From positions 364,395-428,394 of the forward strand of contig NZ_FORH01000001.1 of NCBI RefSeq assembly GCF_900113955.1: a stretch of 64,000 nucleotides of DNA, given 5' to 3'. A model generated the notes under the pieces. That model was not told where the DNA came from, did no database searches, and was given only the letters and a program-made list of their open reading frames with translations. Position 1 is the first letter of the stretch. Every line of letters begins with the position of its first letter. Below, one piece after another: positions 47,141 through 57,237 of this stretch. The stretch is from Celeribacter neptunius (lineage in GTDB: Bacteria > Pseudomonadota > Alphaproteobacteria > Rhodobacterales > Rhodobacteraceae). Made by a program: the position numbers and the translations under genes.

Positions 47141-50100
47141 ATGAACGCGCCGACGCCAGAGCAAGACAGCCGCGATCCCGCGACCGGGGAGGAGCAGGCT
47201 CGCGCGCACCAGAGCTTGCCAGAGAGCCCGTCCGAGAACGAGCCAGAGAGCGCGACCCCGGCGGCGCCTGAGGCCGCCGCGCCGCGCCAGCGCATGAAGA
47301 CCCATCACCGGATCGGGCTCTGGACGCTGGCGCTGATCCTGTTGCTGGCGCTGTTTTCGGGCATGGCGGCCCTGGCCATCACCGGGCGGGTGATCACCTT
47401 CCCGGAGCTGGTGTCGGAGCGGATCGAAGCGCAGATCAACGGCAAGCTCGACGGGCCACGCATTTCCATCGGCGAGATCGATCTTTTCGTCGACCGGCAT
47501 TTCGTGCCGCGTGTCACCGCCCGCAATGTCGGTCTGATCGATGCATCGGGGGCCGAGATTGCCCGTTTCAACACCTTGCGCGCGGTGCTCTCGAAAGAGG
47601 CTCTGAAAGCCTGGCGATTGCAGCCCGACACGCTCCGGCTCTCGGGTGCCCAGATCACCGTGCGGCGCCGTGCGGACGGGTCATTCGCGCTCGATTTCGG
47701 CGGCGATCAGAGGCTCGCGGGTTCCGGCGCCGATGTGCTCAAGGCGATTGATCATACTTTTTCCGTCCCTCCGCTCTCCGGCATCACCAAGGTCGAGGCG
47801 CGCGAGATCACCATCTCGCTCGAAGATGCCCGCTCGGACCGGATCTGGCAGGCGACCGAGGCCGTAGTCACTCTGAAAAACAGTGCGGATCTGCTTGATA
47901 TCGCGATGAATTTCGAACTGTTCAACGGTACGGAAAACCTGTCGCAGATCGAGCTGGGCTTTGCCTCGACCAAGGGCTCTCCGGCGACCACGATTTCGCT
48001 CAATATGACGGATGCGCCGACCCGGGATTTCGCGCTGCAAAGCCCGGTGCTGTCCTTTCTCTCGGTGGTCGATGCGCCGATCTCGGCGGCGATGCGGGCC
48101 GAGATCGATGGCAATGGCCAATTGGCGCAATATACCGGCACGCTGTCGATCGATCCCGGACAGATCGTCGCCGGCGAGGGGGCAAAGCCAATCGCATTCG
48201 AAGGGGCGAAAGGCTATTTCGATTACGATCCCGGTCATAATCGCATCACATTCCCGGAGATCAGCCTGGCGACCGATGCGCTGGAGATGAAGGGCCGCGG
48301 TCAGGTGCTCCTGGGCGATTTCGAAGGCAGCTGGCCGCAAAGCTACACCGCGCAATGGCAATTTTCCGAATTGCGGGCCGACCCGGAGGGCATGTTTGAT
48401 GCGCCGGTGCTGTTCGATCAGGCGCTGGTCTCCGCCAAGCTCAGGCTGGCGCCTTTCGCGCTCGAGATCGGTCAGCTCGATCTCAGACAAGGCGACCTCT
48501 GGCTGCGCGGCAAGGGCCGGGCGCGCGCCACGGCAGAGGGCTGGGACGCCGGGCTGGATCTCTCGGTGAACGCGTTGAGCAACGATCAGCTGATGGCGCT
48601 CTGGCCGCCGGCGGCGGTGACCAAATCGCGGAGCTGGATGGCGACGAATATTTCCGAGGCGACCTATCGCGATCTCGATCTGGCGCTCCGGCTGCATCCC
48701 GGTCAGAGCCAACCGGTGCTGGCGCTCGACTGGAGTTTCGACGATCTCGACATGCGCTTCATGAAAACGCAACCGCCGGTGACCGGTGGGCGTGGATACG
48801 GGGCGATTTTCGGCAATGCCATGACGGTGAGCCTCACGGGCGGCACGATCACGGCGCCGCAGGGCGGTGATGTCGATGTCACCGGCACGGTGCTGCGTAT
48901 TCCCGATATCACGCTGAAACCGGCCCGGCTCGAGATCGGCCTGAAGACCGAGTCCTCGATCGAGGCGGGTCTGGCGCTGATGGCGGAAAAGCCCTTTGAC
49001 GTGCTCAAGGCGGCGAGCTTCGGTGCGGATGTCGCCCGGGGGCGGGCCGCGCTCACCGGCCAGATCGGCTTTCCGCTGATCAAGAAGGTGATGTTCGAGG
49101 ATGTGAATTTCCTGCTGACCGGCGCGCTGAGTGCGGTCTCTTCGGACCAACTCATGCCGGGGCAGGTGCTCTCTGCCGATCAGCTCCGGCTGACCGTCGA
49201 TCCGTCCGGTCTTTCGATCGCCGGGGCGGCGAAGATCGGCACCGCGGAAATGTCCGGGCAATGGCGCAAGAATTTCGGCCCGGAGCATCGCGGCATGTCC
49301 GATATCACCGGGCGGGCGAAGATCAATCAGGCGCTGTTGGACACGTTCCATATTGCCCTGCCGGATGGCATGCTGGCCGGTGAGGCCACGGGGGCGCTCA
49401 GCGTCGCCCTGCGCGCCGGCAAGCCGCCGGCGTTCGATCTGAGCTCCGATCTTACCGGGTTGCGGCTGGCCTTCGCGCCTCTGGGCTGGCGCAAACCGGC
49501 GGCGACGCGCGGCGGGCTGATCCTCAGAGGCACTGCAGGGGCGCAGCCCGAGATCACCACATTCGAGATGTCCGGCGCGGGGATGCATGCGCAGGAGGGG
49601 CGGCTGAGCCTGACGCCGGGCGGCGCGTTTGACCGGCTCAGCTTTGCCCGGGTGCAGCTCTCGGACTGGCTCGACGTGCCGGTCACACTGATCGGGCAGG
49701 GCGCGGGCCAGCCGGTCAAGATCGAGGTGGGGGGCGGAACGCTCGATCTGGCGCGGGCGACATTTGGCGGTTCTGACGGGGGGGCTGATGGTGGCGCGCG
49801 GGCCGGGACGGCAGTGCCGCTCGAGGTCCAGCTGGACCGGCTGTCGATCACCGACACGCTCTATCTGAGCGGCTTTTCGGCGCGGCTCTCCGCCGGTTCC
49901 GACGGGGTGACCGGATCGTTTGGCGGGCGGTTAAACGGCTCCGGGCCGCTGACCGGCACCATCCGGCCGGGCCCCTTTGGCCCGACCATCTCAGCCAGCT
50001 CGGACAGGGCGGGGGACGTGGTCACCGCCTCGGGCGTTTTGCAGAAAGCCAGCGGCGGGGTGCTCAACCTCGCGCTGACGGCGCGGCCGGAGGAGGGTGG

Positions 50101-50554
50101 CTTTGACGGGCGGGTGATGATCGATGATCTGCGGGTGCTCTCCGCGCCGTCGCTGGCAGAATTGCTTTCGGCCATGTCCGTGGTCGGACTGATCGAACAG
50201 ATCACCGGCGGCGGTGGCATCCTGTTCAGCCATGTGCAGGGGGATTTCACCCTCAAGCCCGGCCGTCTGACGGTCAAGGGCGGCACGGCCGAAGGCCCGT
50301 CTCTTGGCATTACCATGGAAGGGCTCTATGACAGCGCCGCCGGGACGGTGGATATGCAGGGCGTGATCTCGCCGGTCTATTTCATCAACGCGCTGGGACA
50401 GGTGGTGTCGCGCCGCGGCGAGGGCTTGTTCGGCGTCACCTATACGCTCACCGGAGCGGCGGATGACCCGTCGGTCGGGGTCAACCCGCTGTCGATCCTG
50501 ACCCCCGGCGCGCTGCGGGATATTTTCCGCAAGAAGCCGGCGGGCGACCAATAA
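47141..50554 (+). CDS. Large AsmA/YhdP-like membrane-anchored protein
   Basis: A 1137-residue protein. A cytoplasmic lead of about 50 residues and one span (about 56-80, [20 protein letters not shown]) precede a huge periplasmic beta-rich region with the DUF3971 and AsmA-like C-terminal pattern ([25 protein letters not shown] and the final [30 protein letters not shown]). YhdP, TamB and AsmA relatives form bridge-like channels that carry phospholipids to the outer membrane. It lies 40 bases before queA, in the same direction. Confidence 0.88.
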   Translation: MNAPTPEQDSRDPATGEEQARAHQSLPESPSENEPESATPAAPEAAAPRQRMKTHHRIGLWTLALILLLALFSGMAALAITGRVITFPELVSERIEAQINGKLDGPRISIGEIDLFVDRHFVPRVTARNVGLIDASGAEIARFNTLRAVLSKEALKAWRLQPDTLRLSGAQITVRRRADGSFALDFGGDQRLAGSGADVLKAIDHTFSVPPLSGITKVEAREITISLEDARSDRIWQATEAVVTLKNSADLLDIAMNFELFNGTENLSQIELGFASTKGSPATTISLNMTDAPTRDFALQSPVLSFLSVVDAPISAAMRAEIDGNGQLAQYTGTLSIDPGQIVAGEGAKPIAFEGAKGYFDYDPGHNRITFPEISLATDALEMKGRGQVLLGDFEGSWPQSYTAQWQFSELRADPEGMFDAPVLFDQALVSAKLRLAPFALEIGQLDLRQGDLWLRGKGRARATAEGWDAGLDLSVNALSNDQLMALWPPAAVTKSRSWMATNISEATYRDLDLALRLHPGQSQPVLALDWSFDDLDMRFMKTQPPVTGGRGYGAIFGNAMTVSLTGGTITAPQGGDVDVTGTVLRIPDITLKPARLEIGLKTESSIEAGLALMAEKPFDVLKAASFGADVARGRAALTGQIGFPLIKKVMFEDVNFLLTGALSAVSSDQLMPGQVLSADQLRLTVDPSGLSIAGAAKIGTAEMSGQWRKNFGPEHRGMSDITGRAKINQALLDTFHIALPDGMLAGEATGALSVALRAGKPPAFDLSSDLTGLRLAFAPLGWRKPAATRGGLILRGTAGAQPEITTFEMSGAGMHAQEGRLSLTPGGAFDRLSFARVQLSDWLDVPVTLIGQGAGQPVKIEVGGGTLDLARATFGGSDGGADGGARAGTAVPLEVQLDRLSITDTLYLSGFSARLSAGSDGVTGSFGGRLNGSGPLTGTIRPGPFGPTISASSDRAGDVVTASGVLQKASGGVLNLALTARPEEGGFDGRVMIDDLRVLSAPSLAELLSAMSVVGLIEQITGGGGILFSHVQGDFTLKPGRLTVKGGTAEGPSLGITMEGLYDSAAGTVDMQGVISPVYFINALGQVVSRRGEGLFGVTYTLTGAADDPSVGVNPLSILTPGALRDIFRKKPAGDQ

Positions 50555-50594
50555 GGGTGTCGCACAGGCGCCAAACGAGAATGGAACGCAACGC

Positions 50595-51656
50595 ATGAAA
50601 CTGTCTGATTTCGATTTCGACCTGCCCGAGGCGCTGATTGCGACGCGGCCCGCCAAGCCGCGCTCCTCCGCACGGCTCCTGGTGGCGACGCCATCGCGGA
50701 TTGTCGACGGGCATGTCACTGATCTTCTGGACTGGTTTCAGCCGGGGGATCGGCTGGTTCTCAATGACACCAAGGTTCTGCCGGCGCGGCTGACCGGCAA
50801 ACGCGGTCGCGACACGGCGCAGGGCTGGCAGGAAGCCAGGATCGAGGTGACGCTCCTGGAGCCGCTGTCGGTTGCTGGCCAATGGCGCGCCTTGATCAAG
50901 CCGTTGAAAAAGATCAGGGAAGGCGAAGAGGTGCGGTTTTCCGACGATCTCTCCGCCAAGCTAATCGCCAAGGAAGACGGCGAAGCCATCGTGGAATTCA
51001 ACCTCACCGGTGCGGATTTCGACAAGGCATTGGCCGAGGCCGGCTCCATGCCGCTGCCGCCCTATATCGAGGCCAAGCGCAAGGCCGATGCGCAGGACAA
51101 GGAAGATTACCAAACCGTCTGGGCCCGCAACATGGGCGCCGTCGCCGCCCCGACCGCGTCCTTGCATTTCGACGCGCCGCTCCTGAAGGCGCTGTCGGAG
51201 AAAGGTGTCGAATTCACCTATGTGACGCTGCATGTGGGGGCAGGGACCTTCCTGCCGGTCAAGGTCGACAATGTCGACGAGCACAAGATGCATGCGGAAT
51301 GGGGCGAGGTCTCCGAAGGTGCCGCGATCGAGATCAACGCCACCAAGCAACGCGGCGGCCGGGTGATCCCGGTGGGCACCACGGCGCTGCGGCTGATCGA
51401 GAGCGCAGCGCCGGCGGCGGGCGTGATTGCGCCCTTCCTCGGAGAGACCGACATTTTCATCAAACCGGGCTATGAGTTCCGCATCGCAGACGCGCTGATG
51501 ACCAATTTCCACCTGCCCAAGAGCACGTTGTTGATGCTGGTCTCAGCCCTGATGGGGCGCGAACGGATGCGCGAGGTCTACGCGCACGCGGTGAGCGAAG
51601 GCTATCGCTTCTTCTCTTACGGTGATGCCTCGCTGCTCTTACCGGGAGAGGCCTGA
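50595..51656 (+). CDS. queA: S-adenosylmethionine:tRNA ribosyltransferase-isomerase
   Basis: A 353-residue enzyme that adds the cyclopentenediol part of queuosine to tRNA position 34. The N-terminal [18 protein letters not shown], then [16 protein letters not shown], the central [26 protein letters not shown] and the C-terminal [15 protein letters not shown] are all family signatures. Length and start are normal. The next gene, also for tRNA position 34 chemistry, is convergent. Confidence 0.97.
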   Translation: MKLSDFDFDLPEALIATRPAKPRSSARLLVATPSRIVDGHVTDLLDWFQPGDRLVLNDTKVLPARLTGKRGRDTAQGWQEARIEVTLLEPLSVAGQWRALIKPLKKIREGEEVRFSDDLSAKLIAKEDGEAIVEFNLTGADFDKALAEAGSMPLPPYIEAKRKADAQDKEDYQTVWARNMGAVAAPTASLHFDAPLLKALSEKGVEFTYVTLHVGAGTFLPVKVDNVDEHKMHAEWGEVSEGAAIEINATKQRGGRVIPVGTTALRLIESAAPAAGVIAPFLGETDIFIKPGYEFRIADALMTNFHLPKSTLLMLVSALMGRERMREVYAHAVSEGYRFFSYGDASLLLPGEA

Positions 51657-51690
51657 CACCCATCTCCCCGGATTGGGCCAGCGGGCCGGA

Positions 51691-52740
51691 TCAGCGGGCC
51701 GCAAGCTCCGCCGCGATCTCCCGCGCGGCTGCATCGAGCGCTGCTGCGCTCATGTCGCAGAGATCGACGCTCTTGATCACCTCGGCGCCGTGCCGGGCCC
51801 GTGATTTCTCGTAGCGCGGATCGTAATGCAGCGCCATCAGCGCACCCGCGAGATCGACGAAATCACCGCGCCTGGCCATGTCGGACCAGGCGTCGACCCG
51901 TTCGTAGCCCTGAAGCGGAATGAGCTGCTGCAACAGCGCTTCGGTCATCGAGAGATCCTCGACCAGATCGGAATAGGCCTCTGAGAGATAGCGGGCGCGA
52001 CAGCTGAGCTGGGCCGTCACCTCGATCCGTGGGGCGGCACACATGGCTTCCCAGAGCCGCGCCGGCACGCTCACAGAGCCGATGCGAGAGCTTTCCGCTT
52101 CGACCAGCACCGGGCGGGCCGGGTCGAGCCGGCTGAGCGCCACGGCCAGACGGCTCTCGAAGCCTTTCTGCGCCGGCTGATCGCCCATGCCGCCAAAAAT
52201 TGATCCGCGGTGATTGGCCAGCCCTTCGAGGTCGAGCACCTGTGCGCCCCGGGCCGCCGCGCGTTTGAGGATATCGGTCTTGGCCGTGCCGGTGTTGCCG
52301 TCGATCAGCACCAGCCGATGCGGCAGGGCCGTGTCATGCAGCATGTCGATGACCATCCGGCGCCAGGACTTGTAGCCGCCGTCGAGCACCTCGACCCGCC
52401 AGCCGATCTGCTTGAGGATCACGGCAAAGGAATTCGACCGTTGCCCGCCGCGCCAGCAATAGACCAGAGGCCGCCAGCCGCCTTCCTTGTCGGCCAAAGG
52501 CCCCTCGATATGGCTGGCGGCATTGCGCGCCACCAGCGCGGCACCGAGTTTGCGGGCCAGAAACGGCGACTGCTGCGTGTAAATCGTGCCGACCCGGGCG
52601 CGTTCCTCGTCATCGAGCACCGGCAGGTTGATCGCCCCGGGCAGGTGATCCTCGGCGAATTCGGAGGGTGCGCGCACGTCGATGATCGTGTCGAAAGGGG
52701 CGGAGAGAAGGTCGGAGACCGTGGGGAAAGAGATGCTCAT
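51691..52740 (-). CDS. selU: tRNA 2-selenouridine synthase
   Basis: A 349-residue MnmH/SelU enzyme. The N-terminal rhodanese domain carries Cys95 in VYCWRGGQRS, and the P-loop GNTGTAKT is at residues 148-155. It replaces sulfur by selenium (through a geranyl intermediate) in mnm5s2U of tRNAs for Lys, Glu and Gln, using selenophosphate from SelD. Its presence implies selenium metabolism in this organism, although selD is not in the window. It is convergent with queA. Confidence 0.94.
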   Translation of the reverse strand: MSISFPTVSDLLSAPFDTIIDVRAPSEFAEDHLPGAINLPVLDDEERARVGTIYTQQSPFLARKLGAALVARNAASHIEGPLADKEGGWRPLVYCWRGGQRSNSFAVILKQIGWRVEVLDGGYKSWRRMVIDMLHDTALPHRLVLIDGNTGTAKTDILKRAAARGAQVLDLEGLANHRGSIFGGMGDQPAQKGFESRLAVALSRLDPARPVLVEAESSRIGSVSVPARLWEAMCAAPRIEVTAQLSCRARYLSEAYSDLVEDLSMTEALLQQLIPLQGYERVDAWSDMARRGDFVDLAGALMALHYDPRYEKSRARHGAEVIKSVDLCDMSAAALDAAAREIAAELAAR

Positions 52741-53273
52741 GGCGATAATTTATCCACGGGCGCTGCCAAGGAACAGCGGTTTCTCACACCGCGGGAGATA
52801 TGCCGCAGCGTGGATCAGGCTCTCAGACCCGCCCAGCAAAATCGCCCTGTGAACTCACCCTGCAAACCCGCCTTGTAAACCCGGCCAGCAAACCCGCTCA
52901 GGTCCGATTTTTTGATCATGAAGGATCATAGGCGACAAATGCCGGGAAGAGATCGCCCTCATGAGCCGTGCCCTGAGTAGGCCATCACCCGGGTGCTGTT
53001 GATGACCCATGTCCTGATGCCGAAAGTGACGAAGCTGTTACGCAGCCGGCTTTTCGCCAAGTTCACGGGATTGCCTCTGCAGGACGTCGCAGTGTCACCG
53101 GCGGCGAAGTCATGCTCGGCGAAAAATCTCGAGGTTTGAGAAAATCTTAGGCCTCACCAAAAATAATCGTTTTTTATTTGACGTATCGTTTTTGAGAGGT
53201 AAGCTCCCTGTCACGAGGAGGAGTCGCTTACGGCAAAACCGGCCGAAGCGGTTCGACAGTGGAGGAGACTATT
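52741..53273. other. Promoter region of the second TRAP operon
   Basis: 533 bases without a gene I can defend. At 53150-53200 it turns AT-rich. A direct repeat ATCGTTTTT occurs at 53166 and 53185 (19 bp apart), and a TTGACG (53178) lies between them as a possible -35. The middle (52920-53140) looks like degenerate coding DNA but no reading frame is convincing. A regulator binding the direct repeat is possible. Confidence 0.45.
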
Positions 53274-54290
53274 ATGAAATACTGGCTTGCCGGTGCCCTT
53301 GGTGCTGCGCTTTTGAGTACTTCCGCTTTTGCGGAAGACAAGGTCGTGGAAATGACGTTCTCTCACGATCTTCCCACGCAACACCCGCTGCATTCGCAGG
53401 GGTTCCAAGTCTGGGCCGACAGCATCCGTGAGGCGTCGAACGGAACGGTCGATATCAACTTCTTCCCGGCTGGCCAGCTGGGCAAAGCCGAAGACGAATA
53501 TGACATTGCCAAATTCGGCATTGCCGATTTCGTCTGGGCCAACCCCGGCCATACCCCGGGCCGTTTCCCGATCATGGCTCTGGGTGAATTGCCATTCTTC
53601 ATCAAATCCGGCCTCGGTGGCACGGAGGCCATGAATGAATGGTATGCCGCGTATAAAGATCAGGAGATGGGCGACGTGAAATTCTGTGTCGTGCATTTGC
53701 ACGATCCGGGCACGCTGCATTCCCGCGAAGAGATCCGCACCCCCGCCGAGATGAAAGGCAAGACCATTCGCCCCGCCAATGGCACCATCGGCCGTTTGGT
53801 GCAGAGCATGGGCGGGTCTTCGGTTCAGGTTGGCCCGTCGGAAGCGCGCGAAGTGCTGGAACGCGGTGCGGCGGACGGGATTACCTTCCCCTGGCGGTCG
53901 ATCTCGATCTTCGGCATGGATGATGTCGTGCATTATCACCCCGACATGCCGCTCTATGTGACCAATTTCATCATCGCGATGAACAAGGATCGCTACGAGT
54001 CCCTGTCGGAGAACCAGCAGCAGGTGATCGACGATCACTGCTCCCCCGAATGGGGGGCCAAGATCGCGTCTGGCTGGGTTGAATTCGATGCCGAAGGGAA
54101 ACGTCTGTTCCAGGAGAGCCCTGATCACCATGTGCTCGAGCTCACGGATGATGAGCTCCAGCAGTGGAAAGACGCTTCCGCATTCCTCCTCGAGGACTGG
54201 AAAGCCAACGTGACCGCGAAAGGTCTCGATGCGGATGCGATCTACGATGCCTTTGTCGAACGGCTCGAAGCTCATGACGCAAAATTCTGA
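53274..54290 (+). CDS. TRAP transporter solute-binding protein, second system
   Basis: A 338-residue DctP-family periplasmic protein with signal peptide (MKYWLAGALGAALLSTSAFA). Seen are MTFSHDLPTQHPLHSQGFQVW, FFPAGQLGKAEDEYDI, MKGKTIRPANGTIG with the conserved Arg, and the segment ITFPWRSISIFGMDDVVHYH. It differs clearly from DctP at 30568 in the ligand regions, so another organic acid is likely. Its stop lies within the next gene (17-base overlap). Confidence 0.93.
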   Translation: MKYWLAGALGAALLSTSAFAEDKVVEMTFSHDLPTQHPLHSQGFQVWADSIREASNGTVDINFFPAGQLGKAEDEYDIAKFGIADFVWANPGHTPGRFPIMALGELPFFIKSGLGGTEAMNEWYAAYKDQEMGDVKFCVVHLHDPGTLHSREEIRTPAEMKGKTIRPANGTIGRLVQSMGGSSVQVGPSEAREVLERGAADGITFPWRSISIFGMDDVVHYHPDMPLYVTNFIIAMNKDRYESLSENQQQVIDDHCSPEWGAKIASGWVEFDAEGKRLFQESPDHHVLELTDDELQQWKDASAFLLEDWKANVTAKGLDADAIYDAFVERLEAHDAKF

Positions 54291-54819
54291 TACATCTGTT
54301 GGTGGAGCCTTCGGGCTCCGCCGCTTCGCCGTTTGGGTTGAATTCGCAGCCGCCTTCCTGATGGGGCTCGTCACACTGCTCGCCTTTGTTTCGGCCGTCA
54401 TGCGCTACGCCTTTTCAGCGCCGATCCCGGACAGTCATGACATCGGGCGCCTGGCGCTCGGCGTGGCGATCTTCTGGGGGGTGGCAACGGTGAATTACAC
54501 CGGAACGCATATTTCCGTCGATCTGCTCTACGAGCTGCTGGGCAAGACCTGGCGACGGGTGATGGATTTCATATCTACCGCGCTGGTGCTGGTGTCCTTT
54601 GCCGTGCTGACCGTGATGATGTCGAAGAACGCGCAGGATGTGTTCGCAACGGGCGAGCATTCCTACGATCTGCGTTTTGAAATCTGGCCGGCCTATTGGC
54701 TGATGGTGATCGGTGCCGGATTGGCAACGCTGACCACCGCATTGCGGCTCTGGCTCATCATCAAGAACGAAACCCCACATGCGCATGAGGAGCCATCGGC
54801 CCTCGTGACCGAAGAATAA
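54274..54819 (+). CDS. TRAP transporter small membrane subunit, second system
   Basis: A 181-residue DctQ-family protein with four spans (about 18-40, 50-70, 90-112, 133-155) and the signature VSAVMRYAFSAPIPDSHDIGRL. Overlap with the binding-protein gene and a 16-base gap to the DctM gene show one operon. The start MTQNSDTS keeps the cytoplasmic lead short. Confidence 0.92.
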   Translation: MTQNSDTSVGGAFGLRRFAVWVEFAAAFLMGLVTLLAFVSAVMRYAFSAPIPDSHDIGRLALGVAIFWGVATVNYTGTHISVDLLYELLGKTWRRVMDFISTALVLVSFAVLTVMMSKNAQDVFATGEHSYDLRFEIWPAYWLMVIGAGLATLTTALRLWLIIKNETPHAHEEPSALVTEE

Positions 54820-54835
54820 GATTAAAGAGGGTAAA

Positions 54836-56134
54836 ATGGACCGGGAAACGGTTATGCTGGTGGGCTTTATCGCCCTGTTCCTCATGATGGCCATCCGCGT
54901 GCCGATCGCGATTGCCATGAGCCTTGTCGGCATCGGCGGATTTGCCGCCGTGGTCGGCCCGACGCAGGCGTTGCGCCTCGTCTCGCTCTCGCCCTTGTCG
55001 ACCGCGACCACCTACCATCTCGGGATGATCCCGATGTTCATCCTGATGGGATCTTTCGCGACACGTTCTGGCATGAGCCACGAACTCTTCCGCGCGGCCG
55101 GGGCCTGGCTGGGTCACCGGCGCGGCGGGCTGGCGCTGGCGACCATCGCCTCATGTGCTGGCTTCGCCGCCATCTCCGGGTCCTCCATCGCCACGGCTGC
55201 TACGCTGACGAAGGTGGCGTTGCCGGAGATGCGCCGGGTGGGATATTCCGATTCCGTGTCCTCCGGCGTGATCGCGGCCGGCGGCACGGTCGGGATCCTG
55301 ATCCCGCCCTCCATTGTCTTGGCCGTCTACGGTATCATCACCGAGCAGGACATCGGCAAACTGTTCATTGCCGGTCTGGTGCCCGGCATCCTGGCCGTGG
55401 CGCTCTATATGCTGACTGTGACGGCGATTTCCTATCTTCGTCCGCAGGAAATGCCGGTCGGCGAGAAACAGGGCTGGGCGGAGCGGTTCAAATCGCTGCG
55501 CGAGGTCTGGGCGATTGCGCTTCTGTTCCTCCTCGTGGTCGGCGGGATCTACGCCGGTGTCGTGACCCCGACCGAAGCGGCGGCGCTGGGCGCGGTCGGG
55601 GCCCTGGTCATCGGGCTCGCCCGCAGACGCCTGAGCTGGGAAGATATCAAATATTGCCTGGTCGACAGCCTTCGGATCTCGATCTCGATCTTCTTCGTAT
55701 TCATCGGCGCATTGCTGTTTTCTTATTTCCTCGCGATCACCCGCGCGCCGCAACAGGTGGCGGAATACCTGACGGCTCTGCCGCTCACGCCGATGATGAT
55801 CATGGTGCTGATCCTTCTGCTCTATCTGGTGCTGGGCTGTGTGCTCGATTCCATGGCGATGGTGGTGCTGACCGTGCCGATCCTGTTCCCGGTGGTCACC
55901 GGTCTCGGTTTCGATCCGATCTGGTTCGGGGTGATGGTGGTCATGGCCATCGAGTTGGGGTTGATCACGCCGCCGATCGGGATGAACGTCTTTGTCATCA
56001 ATTCGGTCGAACGCAACATCGGGTTGACGACGATTTACCGCGGATTGGTGCCGTTCATCGCCATCGATCTGGTGCGTGTGGCGCTGCTCCTGTTCTTCCC
56101 CGGCATCGCGCTGTTCCTGCCGAACATGATGTGA
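54836..56134 (+). CDS. TRAP transporter large membrane subunit, second system
   Basis: A 432-residue DctM-family protein with about 12 spans. Seen are AAISGSSIATAATLTKVA, GGTVGILIPPSIVLAVYG, VVTPTEAAALGAVGALV, and MAIELGLITPPIGMNVFV. Length is standard, without the insert seen in the DctM at 32419. Eleven bases separate it from the hydrolase gene. Confidence 0.95.
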   Translation: MDRETVMLVGFIALFLMMAIRVPIAIAMSLVGIGGFAAVVGPTQALRLVSLSPLSTATTYHLGMIPMFILMGSFATRSGMSHELFRAAGAWLGHRRGGLALATIASCAGFAAISGSSIATAATLTKVALPEMRRVGYSDSVSSGVIAAGGTVGILIPPSIVLAVYGIITEQDIGKLFIAGLVPGILAVALYMLTVTAISYLRPQEMPVGEKQGWAERFKSLREVWAIALLFLLVVGGIYAGVVTPTEAAALGAVGALVIGLARRRLSWEDIKYCLVDSLRISISIFFVFIGALLFSYFLAITRAPQQVAEYLTALPLTPMMIMVLILLLYLVLGCVLDSMAMVVLTVPILFPVVTGLGFDPIWFGVMVVMAIELGLITPPIGMNVFVINSVERNIGLTTIYRGLVPFIAIDLVRVALLLFFPGIALFLPNMM

Positions 56135-56144
56135 GGTGAACGCC

Positions 56145-56966
56145 ATGAGCAACAATCCCGAAATCGGTAAGACGGTCGAGATCGACGGCATCAAGACCAA
56201 TTACCATGACATGGGGGAGGGCGCCCCCGTGCTCTTCATCCATGGCTCCGGCCCCGGCGTATCGGCCTGGGCGAATTGGCGGCTGAACATGCCGGTGCTG
56301 GCAGAGCGCGGGTCGCGCTGTATCGCCCCCGACATGATGGGTTTCGGCTATACCGATGCGCCCGAGGGGCTGAACTTCAGCCTCGATGGCTGGGTCGCGC
56401 ACCTGTCCGGGTTCACCCAGGCCCTGGGGCTCGAGCGCTTCTCGATCGTCGGCAATTCCTTTGGCGGGGCGCTGGCGCTGGCCTATGCGATCCGCCACCC
56501 CGATCAGATCGACAAGATTGTGCTGATGGGCGCGGTCGGGATCGATTTTCCGATCACCGAAGGGCTCGATCTGGTCTGGGGCTACGAGGCCAGCCTGGAC
56601 AATATGCGCAAGCTTCTGGGCGTCTTTGCCTATGACACCGGTTTCGTGAATGACGATCTCGCCGAGATGCGCCACCGCGCCACGCTGCGCGACGGCGTGA
56701 TGGAGAAATTCTCCGCCATGTTCCCGGTCCCGCGTCAGGACAGCGTGCGGATGATGGCCTCGCCGGAGCAGGATATCGCCAGGATCGCCGCGCCTGCGCT
56801 GATCATCCACGGGCGAGAGGATCAGGTCATCCCGGTCGAGAATTCGATACGCTTTTTCGAACTCATGCCCAATGCCGAGCTGCACCTGTTCCGAAATTGC
56901 GGTCACTGGACCCAGATCGAAAAGACCGAACGTTTCAACGATCTGGTCACCGACTTTCTGATCTGA
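56145..56966 (+). CDS. Alpha/beta hydrolase, meta-cleavage product hydrolase-like
   Basis: A 273-residue alpha/beta hydrolase. The nucleophile elbow GNSFGG has Ser105, the oxyanion strand is FIHGSGPGVSAWANW, the Asp is in GREDQVIP and the His in NCGHWTQIEK. This pattern is close to 2-hydroxymuconate-semialdehyde-type hydrolases (DmpD/XylF/BphD). The ATG follows GAGGTG with a 6-base gap. As last gene of a TRAP operon it may act on the imported compound or its ester, which is an inference. Confidence 0.9.
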   Translation: MSNNPEIGKTVEIDGIKTNYHDMGEGAPVLFIHGSGPGVSAWANWRLNMPVLAERGSRCIAPDMMGFGYTDAPEGLNFSLDGWVAHLSGFTQALGLERFSIVGNSFGGALALAYAIRHPDQIDKIVLMGAVGIDFPITEGLDLVWGYEASLDNMRKLLGVFAYDTGFVNDDLAEMRHRATLRDGVMEKFSAMFPVPRQDSVRMMASPEQDIARIAAPALIIHGREDQVIPVENSIRFFELMPNAELHLFRNCGHWTQIEKTERFNDLVTDFLI

Positions 56967-57093
56967 CGCGCCGGCTCCTTCCGCAGGTAGGGAGCAGGTG
57001 GATTGGGCGAGGGGCAGGGGGGCGGCATGCTGCCCGGCCCACGCGCAGGACCTCCTGAGCGACGGGCAAATGGGGCATGACCTTCGGGAAAAA

Positions 57094-57169
57094 TGGTGCC
57101 CCCACACGGACTCGAACCGCGGACCTACTGATTACAAATCAGTTGCTCTACCAGCTGAGCTATAGGGGC
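57094..57169 (-). tRNA. tRNA-Thr (anticodon TGT)
   Basis: A complete cloverleaf reads leftward: acceptor GCCCCTA paired with TGGGGGC, D-arm with AGCTCAGCTGGTAGAGC, anticodon arm ACTGA-TTTGTAA-TCAGT (anticodon TGT), T-arm GGTTCGAGTCC, and an encoded CCA end (57094-57096). TGT reads threonine ACA codons. Confidence 0.97.
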
Positions 57170-57237
57170 ACTCCGGGGTCATTTACGCGTTGGGATGGGT
57201 GTGCGCAAGCAATTTTCGCCACGTTCAAGACGGCCGT

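Noticed and set aside
53002-53139. 45-codon frame upstream of the second TRAP operon
   Set aside because: No ribosome site, odd composition, no recognisable similarity; probably chance or gene debris.
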